A DNA stretch of 64,000 nucleotides. Origin: Acanthaster planci (Eukaryota; Echinodermata; Asteroidea; Valvatida; Acanthasteridae). Positions within the stretch are counted from its first letter, which is position 1; each line of letters opens with the position of its first letter. The stretch spans positions 729,746 through 793,745 of the forward strand of contig NW_019091477.1 of the NCBI RefSeq assembly GCF_001949145.1. The letters are read 5' to 3'. The position numbers were made by a program, and so were the translations under genes. Below the pieces are notes generated by a model. That model worked only from the letters and a program-made list of their open reading frames with translations. It did no database searches and had not been told where the DNA came from. This document shows, in pieces, positions 25,801-37,600 of this stretch.

Positions 25801-28800
25801 CAAGAAAATGGCAAGCACAATGTTATCATGTACCGAAATCATTTCTGTGTTGTCGCCCGCGGCAGAATTTTCCTTAATGAATTCATCGATCCCTTCAAAC
25901 GCTTTCCATTCTAATTAAAGCACCTATAGCCCGTATGTAGAGTCGGGGTCAATCTTTTGCCATTTATGGCACGACTGATTATGGCGCAACGAGATTTGAT
26001 GAATGCACAGTGCGTTATTATTAGCGACGTCCTCTCGTTTGCACAAAAATCTTTCGCATTTTCTGCTCAACTCACGCGTGATGGATAGTGACCACACACG
26101 GAATAATGTGGGATATGGCAGAAACTTAATTCAGTAATAAAACCGGTATTTACACAGCAATATTTTTACTACAACCCTTGCAAATGCACTGGGCTTTGTG
26201 TATCAATTAATCCCGTGTTCAGGCTTTGTTTTATTTTAAAAGGTATTATCGAACCTTTCTCGTTTCGTGCTCAATGTGAATTTCCATTTCAACCGTAACA
26301 CTGTGGTGTTATTCAAGGGATGAAATAACAATATTGTATTGATTTGTGCCAAAATTGCTCCATGTTTTTATATTTTTATGCCTTAAATGTTTTTCTTTTG
26401 TGATTCATTGTTTAAGTACATGACAGTTAGCCAACAAGCAACCCTTTTAAATGTTTTCAATGAGTAAATTTTGGGAAAACGGAGAAAGCTATAAACTGAG
26501 CGGTTCTTCCCTACATGACATCACAGCAACAGCGCCCTCAGTTGCGTATGCACAAATTCAATCTTCCTCTCCGAAAAATTCATCGCGTAGCCCTTAATCA
26601 CTCGATACGTTACCGGGAGGATTCCCTCCTCCCCCCCACACACACACATTTAGTTTCTTATTTCCATCGAGCGATGAATGGCAAATCATTACACGAGTGC
26701 GTCAGTAACACCACTACGATGTTTTCCTAAATGTCAGCCATGTCACACATAATGAAACTTGCAAACAAGTGCAGTAACTGTCCTTGTGCTCAAGACCAAC
26801 TACATTTCAGGCGTCTGCATTAAATTTTTTTTTTTCGGAAATAGTACAATGACAGAAATGGCGCACTGTTTCCGGCAACACATCACACGATGACCTCGCG
26901 CCACGCCGCCCTTTGCCCGCCATTCGGCAGCATCACTGTGAAGGACGAGTACGCTGATAGTGATCAAACCAATTACGAACGGAAACTCGGGACAACTCCA
27001 CAAGGGCTAAGACTGGCTTATGGACAGAGGAAAAACACGATTAGAATGGTCAGCTGATGACACTGTTATCAAGTTCGGCGGTGGAATGCAAAGTGTATGT
27101 TCTGGCCGTGAGTTTATTGGTATTTTTATCCGGCGCTGATGTGAGGTCGAACATCGTTCTTGTTGATTTTGCTGGTGAAATATACCGAACGCTTCTCAAA
27201 ATTTTAACACAGTAAATTCTTCTCTTGATTTTGTACTGAGGACCAGCGATACTTTATCGGCCACGAGGAGGCGAAAATACGACTGTGGCGTAGGAAGAGG
27301 AGAACCTTAAGTGACTTCATCATACAAGCGAACTCGCCACTAATGGCACATTTCCCTTAGATGAGCACTCAAGTTGCGCGTTACCTTCCGGTTCCATAGT
27401 TCCATGCAGATCTTTGTGCAGTGGGCGTGGTTTGAACTGAAGTGACGTCAGAGTTACGAGCCAGATGAAGCTTTTTTTCTATGCTGTTGTGGACCAAACA
27501 ACGCAACACTCAAGCCCCATTTCTATGTCACAAGTGTGGAAGGCTTCGATTAAAACAACATGACACTGTTCCCGCAACAGCAGGGGGGGGGAATCTAATT
27601 GTTAGCTGCACGTCATGCAATCATCCCTGCAGAAAACGAATGTGATATCGGTTTATTGTGCCCCAGATGGAAATCTATCATCCTCGGACGTGGGCTGCCG
27701 GCCGGCAGCTGACAATCGTGACGACGAAAGGTCAATCCGTATGAAGGGGGAAAAGGATGGATTATAGAAGTCTGCTAATTGCAAAATTGCATTGAAATGA
27801 CTGGGTAAGAGCTCTCCGCACCGGTACTTGATTTGGCAGCACCGATGGGCACATACAAACAAGCTAAAGGCAGGTATAGTCTCGCTTCGGCCGGGCGCGG
27901 GTGGTATAGTTGAGAGGTAATTAGTGAAAGACCGAGTGCTCATTTTAGAGTCGTCGTTTCGGGGACAGTGATTAATCTACAGTGAAAGAAAAGCAAATTC
28001 CTAAAAGGCAAACAACCGGAATGGAGGCTGTGTCCACTCTGACATCTTCGCTTGCAGGTCGCTGTCGTCCTCCGTGTGCTACGTGATTATCACCGCCTTT
28101 CGGATGACATTTCACGAAAGGAAAAGGTCTACTTCAGCTCCAGATTTGCAGAAACAATGCCAGGATCGGAGGGAAGCGCAGAAAATGGCTGCTTGGATGT
28201 GAAATGACGGCCGTGTCCGAATAAATTGGCTACGACTTAAAATTAAACACAACTTTAAGGAAGGTGGCTACAGCCACAACTACAGACTCGTGCGTAAGTC
28301 CAAGCCGCCGCAAATAATTCCAGCAAAGTCATGCGGGCCTATGTAATGGAAGTATAGAACGAATTCCTCACAGTGGAAAACAGCCAGAATTTACACAGAA
28401 TGAAAGTGTTGATTTCATGAAAAAACTTATGATACAAAAGACAAAACAAAACAATATCTATGCAAAGAAATGATTATTTGTCGCTGATATTTATATATCA
28501 ACCAGCAAGTAAATGGAGTTTTTACCCGGTTGCAAATATTGTCACTACATTGACTCCTAAAAAAACTACTTCCAGAACTGTAAGGTTTATACAACCTACA
28601 AATAACTATGTACAATCTTGCATAAACACATTTGGCTCTTTCGACCGTGCCAACTTACTCTGCCATCACAGCTATTTGTGCAACCAAATTTCATACGTGC
28701 CATCTTGGTGAAATTAGATGTCGGACAGGGAGGTTTATTCACCTTATATCCTCTTTAAAATGGTGAAATTCTTGAGCATTTTGCCATCCACGCTACAGAA

Positions 28801-31518
28801 AATCAGCAGCAACTTAGAATCGCTGTTCAGCTGCATGAAAGCTTGACAAATGGCAACAGATCTCCTATCTTTCCCTCCTTGTCTTCCTGTCACCAACAGA
28901 TGAAAGCCACTCTGTGATTGATCCAATTTGCTTCCGTTCCAATGGCCAAATCGTAGCTTGGCTTTCATTTGGATGGGGTCAGGAAAAACGAGAAGGCATT
29001 GTGTCGCACAACTATCTGTGATGGCAGAGTGAGTTGGTACAATCGAAACAGCCACAATTTGTTTGTGCTCGTTTGTACATAGCTATATCAGCGAGGTGTG
29101 TATAAATCTTACAGTTCTGGAGGTACCTGAAAACAGTGCCATCACTTTAACATCAGATTGAACTTTTAAAAAAGTGCTCTCGCTGGAGAAATTGAATTAG
29201 ACGGGTGGAAACTTACCTATGACGACAACACAGGTAAAACATCCATATTCTAGTTCTTGTTCATGTGGAAGCATTGTGTCGAAGCCTTGCATGCATTCTA
29301 GTGCTTTAACCGATGGTGGAACCGAAATGTGCGCTCATCGCCTGGTTATTTCATTCGAGTGGTTGTCACAGACCCCAGAGTCAGCCTGGCAGATAACATC
29401 CTCCCGGGAACAAAGACGTGTTGACGGACAGGCTAGCGACGGTGCACCTTGGCCTGCGATTTTTTTTGTTTTTGCAGAATGCCCGCCAATATGGGTAAAT
29501 GCCAAGTTTGAACTAGGTCAGATCACGGAAGAGAAAGATACTCAGGACCCGCAGTTATGTGTGTCCTTTCTGATGCAAATGAAATTGTGGCTTGGGCGGG
29601 ATTAGAATTGTGATACCACACTTTCGTATAAAGGCTAGATAACCTCATTTGATGGTTCTCGAAAGTGGACTGGTCGTTCCTTTTTTAAAATTAATCACTT
29701 CAGAATGCGTATTTATCACCTGTCTAATTAAGTAGACCCATTATTTTATTACAGGATATCTGGCTCTCACCGGACACTTGTCCAAAGCTGTAAGATTGCG
29801 GGGAACTAGCTAATTTGATGTCGATTCCTCGCGCAACATCGAGACAAATATGTTCATGATGCATTTTCGTTTTTGGGAAGTTCGAGGGAAAAACACCTCA
29901 AAATCTGCTCTTTCTTCCCCTCACCACGAAAACGTGGGGGCTTATCGAAATAGCCCCCGACCAGGAAGTGAGAGGATAATATACCCCCCTCCCCATCAAC
30001 GCCTTTGAATTGATACCTAAACTAAAGACGTCATTCTGACAACTGCTAAACCGTGGGAAACGGCGTAAATTCCTACTCAAAACCTAGGTCTGTTTGCTTT
30101 GAAAAGAGAGTTGGAGATGCTTCTTGCAGAGGTCTAGGACTCACTTCGCAAGTGTAGCTTACTGTAGTAATCCCAGAGCGATAAATGTCGTGTGAGCGGG
30201 GGCGATGTGTCCAGCAAAAAGCAATTTTTTTTGTTGGCAAATCCACTTGACGCGGGTACGTGACTCCATTTGGGGCTGCCAAATGAGGGCGCTCTGACAA
30301 TGACAAAACATTGACAGTAACGTTTGCGTGCGAATGACAGACGCATTACAGAGCGAAGAACTCCCCGAAAGTACTCACCTTTTCAAGCACTTATATGGTA
30401 AGTTGTTTGAATAATCATGTAACTTTTGTTAGAATCGCTGTATTCCAGCTTTAATGGTTGCTAGTTGCGGTGAAATATAAAGTGGTTCCAGTATTTTGGG
30501 GTCGTTAATTGCGTTACCTCTATCACTTTCGGAGCATGGTAAAATACCTTTACCATTTATGACATGGTCCTAGCTGTTGCGTGGGTGTGGGCGGAAAGAT
30601 GTTATGCTCTGATACACGCACCTTGAAAGGTCAGGAATCTGAGGAAAAATGCTCTGATTCAGAATATTAATTATAAAACACATGGCAAAGGAGGTTTTTT
30701 CGAGAAAGGTTCATGATTTGGAAGGGTCTAGGGCCTGCCGTGGGTAACAGTTCTACGCTTTCAAGACCAAGTTCCAGCATGTCCAGTCATGTGGGATCTG
30801 CATTGTTGGTTGATCATGTTACTCTGGCCATCTGTCCTGCATGAAGTTTCACTCTTTAAAATCATGAGTAAGAAAAGTTGATTAACTGACCAACTGAAAA
30901 AAACACCTAGTTCCTGATAATCTGAGGTAGCTCCTCTTTTACGATTCTGATCTTCCTTTTGTCCTTCTAACGTTTCTACTGTTTGGTAATTCCAATTTTC
31001 CTTACATTTCAGTCTGTTGGTTCATCTTTGTTTTGTCTTTGTCTTGTTTTGACTGTATTGTATTGCAGTTGTCTTTTTTTCATGTATAATTTGTTGTCAG
31101 CCTTCCTTGTCTGGTTCTTTTTGTTGTCTTAATAAGGTATTTCTATATAAGACTTTGTCCTCTCAATATGCCTCCCTATTTGCCCCCTTTTATTTCAATG
31201 TCTCATTGTCTGATTTAACTTTCACTCTTGTAGTCATAAATCTTTCATTCATTGACCTTGTGTATAACTTAATATATACCTTGCGAAAGGAAATAAATGT
31301 TGAGACCAAAAAAAAGTTTTTAGACAGAATTGATTGAAAGCGCAGCCTGTCGCCCACTTTGTTACATGGCCTATGTCCAAGAAATAAAATCGGACCGTGC
31401 ACAAACGAATGACCGATGTTGGATTCTCGGTAATAGTGTTAATAACATGGACTAAGGTTCCATTGTGCCATGTTAATGCCACAGGTTTGTCTCCTGCTGC
31501 CTTGGGGTAATCCAATAA
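22881..31518. other. No gene seen upstream of CCDC28
   Basis: About 8.6 kb of mostly AT-rich sequence with the repeat block at 27411-27463. Frames at 28744-29055 (minus) and 29219-29605 (plus) are protein-like in length but match nothing I know and lack convincing splice context. The CCDC28 promoter and any 5' UTR exon should lie toward the right end, but no motif is convincing. Confidence 0.45.
27411..27463 (+). repeat. Second copy of the TGACGTCA-containing block
   Basis: Same orientation as 14318-14370 and near identical through GTGCAGTGGGCGTGGTTTG, AACTGAAGTGACGTCA and TTACGAGCC. Similarity stops soon after. There is no nearby recognised gene. Confidence 0.7.
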
Positions 31519-31693
31519 ATGGCCAGCAGACCACTTCACGGTAGTCCGCAACCCACTGGTCACAGCTACCACTCCCTGAGTGAGGCCGGCCGCTCTCGTC
31601 GGCCGGCCTCCCTGACGGGCAGCAGCGGGCCGGCATCCCACCAGCAGATGGGCAACCCTCTGTTGCACCACCAACACCAGAGAATGCAACCAG
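31519..31693 (+). CDS. CCDC28-like: CCDC28-like exon 1 (58 codons + 1 base)
   Basis: The reading frame opens at an ATG directly after an in-frame TAA and ends at CCAG|GTAGGC (phase 1). It encodes a disordered Ser/His/Gln-rich segment starting MASRPLHGSPQPTGHSYHSL. The exon is GC-rich in an AT-rich setting. No protein conservation is expected in this part of the family, so support comes from composition, phase match with exon 2 and position. Confidence 0.75.
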
Positions 31694-34600
31694 GTAGGCT
31701 AGATTCTTGGCTTAAATAAGGGAATAAAAATGTGATTGACCGGTTTAAATGTGCGTTCAACACCAGCTCAGGAGAATGGACGTGACTATGCCCGGGCCAA
31801 GTACCCCCAGAACTGTGGAGTCCAACGTCCACCCGGCTCCCACAAACCCCACAGAATGAGGGCCCTTCATTATTTATGCCCAAATGGCAAGAGCAACAAG
31901 CAACAGGCGTTGGGTCCGAGTGCACGTTGAGCACGCCGTAGCAGTGTGAACAATGTCTGTGGAGCAAGTGCCATCTCGCATGTGGCTCGCAGCGCTCTTC
32001 GGTGCAACGCACGTTCACGTACACTCGGACCCAACGGCTGTTGCCTGCCGTTCCTGCCATTTGGGCATAAATACTGAGGAGCCCTGTGATTGATCAGTGT
32101 GACCCCCCAGCGCCCCGCAGCCAACTGTCATGTCAACCAGTCTGTCCTGTCACGGCTAAGAATGACACACACATGTATGGAAAGTGGCAGCAGCCAATTT
32201 CCATATCCTGTGTATCGATCGCAGCCGTAGTCAACCGTTTGGTCGCGGGTTGTCTTCACAAGTACACATGTGAACCACCTAACTTTTGGACAATGATTGG
32301 GAAATATTTGCACCTTTTTTTAAAAATCGGCATGGTTTTGGCCCATGTATTTCTTGGTACAAAGTACAAAGGTATACAAGCCATCATACATAGAATGGGG
32401 GGAGGGGAATGGAGCAGCATTTCTAGGGGTACACAACCACCACAAAGTCCCTTTTCATGCCCTGTTAAAAGTCATGTAGAGCCTGTGGTGAAAAAGGCTT
32501 ATTTTCTGTAGGGTTCGTGGGAGTGGGGTGGACGTCAGACCCCACGGTTCTGGGGGGTACCCGCCAAGCACATATATTTATTCCCATTCTTAATTCCATT
32601 TTTTAGTGTCAAAGAAGTCAGTATATGATAACTTTCAAATGATTTTGTTCTAGAATCTTATTTCCATTTTCCCGAACACCTCCATTCATTTTATGGTATA
32701 TTCCTTGCGCAAGTTTCTCGGAAGAGTCTCCATATATGGACTTGGCATTCATGTCGCACGTTCTGCGTATTGTGTCGCATGCAGACTCTTGACCAACTGG
32801 GATGGCTCAAGCTGTCTTGTGTCCAGGTGCCAGAGCGTTTTTTCATGCAGCATGCATTCTTAAACCCCAGCGGGCATTGTCGAATGTTAATACACGGCCA
32901 CCTTGCCCGTTGTTGAATAGGAAAACTGTCTGAGGTGTTAATGAATACAGTTTCATGAGAATGTGGCGGCAGCCGTCTTTGGAGGCCCCCAAAAATGGTG
33001 GCTTCATTTGTTGGTGTCCGGCTATGGGCGTGCAAGCAAACTAGTTAGCAGACAGAGCTCAGTGGGTCACATTTTCACCAATGCATAGTCTGTCATTGTT
33101 TTACATTCAGATTGATAACAGTTACCACCAAGAGACAATGAAGCATTCATTCTTACGAAAGAGTTCATTTTTTTCTTGAAAATGGTGCTAAGAATTCAGT
33201 GTTTGGCCTTCACATCAACATCAACAAGTTTGAAAGAGGCCACCTGTGAGTTTTATTTTCAAACCTTGTTCAGTTCTAATTGGAAACGGCAAGAGCACTG
33301 CATCTGACCCCTTGCATAAATTTGAAATTGTCGAGACTGCACTTTTTTCCAAAACTTTCTTATGAACGTGTATTTAGTTTTGGGGGGTTGCATTAATTTT
33401 AGAAAAGATAGGGTACCGAGTGCTGTGTGCTCTGATATATTTTAAAACAACTGTGTGGGATTTCTGTTTTGACAGGGAGTAGGCACAGTCTCAGTGGCCC
33501 CTCGGTGCCCTCCCCACCAGTCCCTGTCACCTCCTCTCACTCCAAGCACCCTCCGTCTGTCCGGGAACAGAGATTCAGCGTGGGGGGCATAGGCCATGGG
33601 GTGCCCACCGTGTCCCAGTCGTACCATGCCCAGCAGCAGCCACCGCAGCAGCCGGGGGCGTGGTCCATGCCCAAAATGAGGCACATCGGCGGGCCGGCCA
33701 GCCAGAGCACCCCGGCCGAGCAGACAAAGAAGTCTAAGGTAGACAGCCACACTCCGAATCGGCCGGCTGTGGCTGGGAGTAACCTGTGCATCGGTGGGAT
33801 GTGGTCGTAGCCACTAGCTTGCAGCTCCCCTGGGCACGCGTGTTACTTTCAGCCACAGTGACCAGCCCGTGTCTCAGGCAGCATTTCTTCACTGACCCGA
33901 TGCAGAGGAAATGCAGGCAGGCCAAAGTGGTTGCAGGGATGTGTGGAGTGTTCTAATATTTGAGCCTTGAAGCTTTCCACAGTGAAGGTGGCAAGTAAAG
34001 TAAAGAGGTTTGCAGTTGCACCGTACGAGGACATCTCTTTTGTATGCGTGCTTCTGAAAAGAATCAGAGGGTACCCAACGTTTTGGCCCAGTCTCCAGTC
34101 TCCAGCCAATCTCCTGAGGACAGACAGAGCATACAGTCTGAAACATTGGTCAAGTTTGGGTGGCATGGTTCTTGGAACAGGATCACACACCTTGTCAAGG
34201 TTTTACAGGAACACACGGAAAAACTCGTGAGATTTTGATTTTTGAACAGCTACAAAAAGTAGAGAGATGACTTCCAAAGCCAGAGACACTGGGAAGTTCT
34301 GAAAAATTAACATTAATTATTTTCCACAACAAAGAAATGAATGTTCCTGTTTAAATAGAAAAGAATTCAGCCCAGTTATCCAAACATAAACTCTTGAATA
34401 ACGTACATGGACGCCGCCATGTTGCTTGCCACTAACTACCAGCAATAACAGGTTGTTTGTTCCCGGCGTTCGAGCAACCAACCCATGAACAACAAATCCA
34501 GCTGTTCGTGAACATACAGAACAAGCCGCCCGAACCCCTTCATTGAGTACCCTCCAGCTCTTTCCAGAACCACCCATACTCACTAAAGAGATATCCTCGT

Positions 34601-37600
34601 ACGGTGCTACCGCACACCTTTTACTTATTCGAAGATTTATTTGGACATCGAGTAGGGCTGGGTCACAATACTTTTGGCACTAAGCCTCCATTAGAGGGCT
34701 CAAATGAACAGAGGTGAGCACTGCATTGTGGGAAAATGTCGCCATCGTGCAACTCCAGTACACTGCTCTAAATCATCGTCCATTGCCCGTGCTTCCATGG
34801 AGTGAATTGAACTCTATCCTGCTTGTCACTGCACAGAATGCATCATGTAGTTCATGCTGTCGACCTGTGCGCTGGAGGTAGGCCTTTATGGGGAGAAACA
34901 CCCAGGCCGCAGTGTTGTAAATTGCCCCTGTTAACCGTCCTATGCTGAAGTCACTCTTTGGGTCAATTGGTAAACACCTCNNNNNNNNNNNNNNNNNNNN
35001 NNNNNNNNNNNNNNNNNNNNNNNNNNNNNNNNNNNNNNNNNNNNNNNNNNNNNNNNNNNNNNNNNNNNNNNNNNNNNNNNNNNNNNNNNNNNNNNNNNNN
35101 CATGCTCACCAGTGACTGTGGGCATTTGTGCACATTTGTGCTGTAAAACCATAGGAGGGTTAATGACTGAATATTCAAGTATTTGGAGATGAAATGCAAT
35201 AAGGGGGAAGGGCCCGTTTTTTGACAACAGGTGAATTTTTGTACGGCTCTGTTTCCTCAGTTGTAGTCAAGAAGTGTGTTCAGCCGTAAATCTACTGACT
35301 TGCACCAAGTACCTGCTTAAGGATATCAATTTGACTTATTCTGTTAAATCGGAAGGTAGCTTTTGGGGTAGTGTCTTGCAACGTCAACCCACCAGGGTTG
35401 TTGCAGCATGGTTGGTGGGTTTAGCAGCGATTGGCCTGTTTTTCTCACTGTGAGCAGGGCAGGAAGAGAAACCGAGGCAACACCACGGACACGGACAGAC
35501 CTTGCCAGGAGCACAGCTTCATCACCGACGTCAACGACATACAGACCATGCAGGACGGACTGCTCAAACTGATGAGGGACTTTGAGACTGGCAAACTCAG
35601 CGCATTTGGTGAGATGTCCTCCAAAATTCTAGAGTTTTTTTGCATTATGTGTTGACTTCTCACCTGACTGTTGTTCACCCCTTAATAAAAACATTTAAGA
35701 ACCATCTTAAATTCAGATTTCCAGCCAGGCCCTTTCTGAATATTTCAGTTTTAAGGGAAACATTTGATTAACGTTTTGGGGAGAGGAGTGACCACGGGAC
35801 ATGATGACTTCTGACAAATCGAAATCTGTTCCCAATTTTTTTGCAGGAAAGGTCGTTGACTTAACAATCCATTTTGACAACACAAAATCTGCCGTTGGCA
35901 AACAGTTTTCCGAATTGATTGTAAAATCCATTGCATTTCTAGATACTGTTTAAGATCTAATAACATTCTCAAGGAGACAAATGATTACACAAAGGCTTAT
36001 CTAATATACATGTAATTGCCACCTATTACATATTAAAGCAAAGTTGATTTTTTGACAAATTGTCAATAGATGAACACTGTTCTTTTGAGAAGATGAACAA
36101 TGTGCGAGATCTTCAGGAGAAACTAGGCAGGATGCACTTCAAGATGGAGGCAGACATCCAGAATGCGGGGTAATTCCTCAGCAGTGGGTCTTTGACTCTA
36201 TAAACTCTCAAGCAGGGTCCAAGCTTTCATTTGCCGTTATTGCCAAATGGCAGATATTTTATAAATTTGGCTACAATCCCGAGCAACTGACGAGAACCAA
36301 ATTGTCTTTAAATTTGCACGAAAGAGGGAATTGGAAGGAGCTGAAAAAGTAGTCATGTGGCTGGAACTTAGGCTGTTGATTTAAACTTTGCCAGACAGAA
36401 CCCTGCACAGGAGGTTTTATCAGCCCTCCCCCCCCAATCCTCCAAAATCTACCATAACCCTCCTTTTAGTTAAGAATCCAGAGGAGCACCGTTGGTACCC
36501 TGACTTCCAAGAAGTGTCAAGTACCTAAGAAAGAAAACAGTGGCTGGGTTCCATCTTCCCCAATCTTGCAAAAAACCTCCCAGACCACCTGGTGGATTTT
36601 GAAGGATTTTGAGGGATTTCGGAGGGCAAGGATTCAAAGAAAGCCAGACAAAATGCACATTTGTTTCTCTGGAAGTAGCTTGATACATATGCGACCCACC
36701 CGTTCCAAACCCAGGCTGAAGTATGGAACTTCCGCTGTTCACCTTCATGGAAATTCCACGTGGCCAGTAATTACTAAAGCGCTCCACAGACGAAGTTTAA
36801 ACTTCATCACTTTGAAGTTGAAAAAGTTTGGGGAGGAATAATCAAACATCACTCGATTTGGAAAAATGGGCCATAAATAAGCATATGTGGGCTGTACTCA
36901 TTCCTACATTCCTCCTTCTCAGGGCCAACACCAAAGAAGGCATTGACATTGCCACCCAGAACATGGATCACCTCCTGTCCAATGTAAGTCCAGTTTCTCG
37001 TAACTTGGGGCAGAGGTTGAACAGAACAGGAGCACAAGTTTGATGCAATCAGAGTTTTTTTTTTTGCCCAAGCTGCTTTTGTAACCCATGCCTGCACTCT
37101 ACCTAACGGCCCCTACTGTCCTAGCTTTGGCTGCTGTCAAGGGGCTTAAGTTTTCTTAATCGTTTCAAACTGAAACTAAAAAATTAAGGAAGGCAGGTCG
37201 ATGGAGAATAGTCAAGTTTGATCCGATTATCATTCGAGTCACTTCAGCCCCTGTGTATTATCATGCACACTGCATGCATGATAAATGTTTAACGCGGGAA
37301 GCAATTTCAAATCGGATAGAGGTTTCCATGGAAATAGGCTTTTCAAGAAATAGAAAAAAAAATCCGACCAAAAAAAGCACTGCTCTTTACTCAAATATGC
37401 AGCCTCTGGACTTTCTAACCAGCCAAACTCTTTAAAGTAGCTTGCCAGAAAAACAATTCTCATATGTAAGCGTGTTGCATCGGCTCGGGGGAAAAAAAGT
37501 AGCCCGAGATTGGAAAGCATTAGTGCGTGAGTCGCCCAAGAAGCGGGATTTGGTTCAGCGTAGGCTGATGGATTAGGCTGCATCGAGCAAAACTGCTTCC

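Noticed and set aside
28744-29055. Minus-strand frame of 103 codons
   Set aside because: No family motif recognised, no signal peptide, and flanks do not give a credible exon.
29219-29605. Plus-strand frame of 128 codons with several cysteines
   Set aside because: No recognised domain or splice context; random frames of this length occur in 64 kb.
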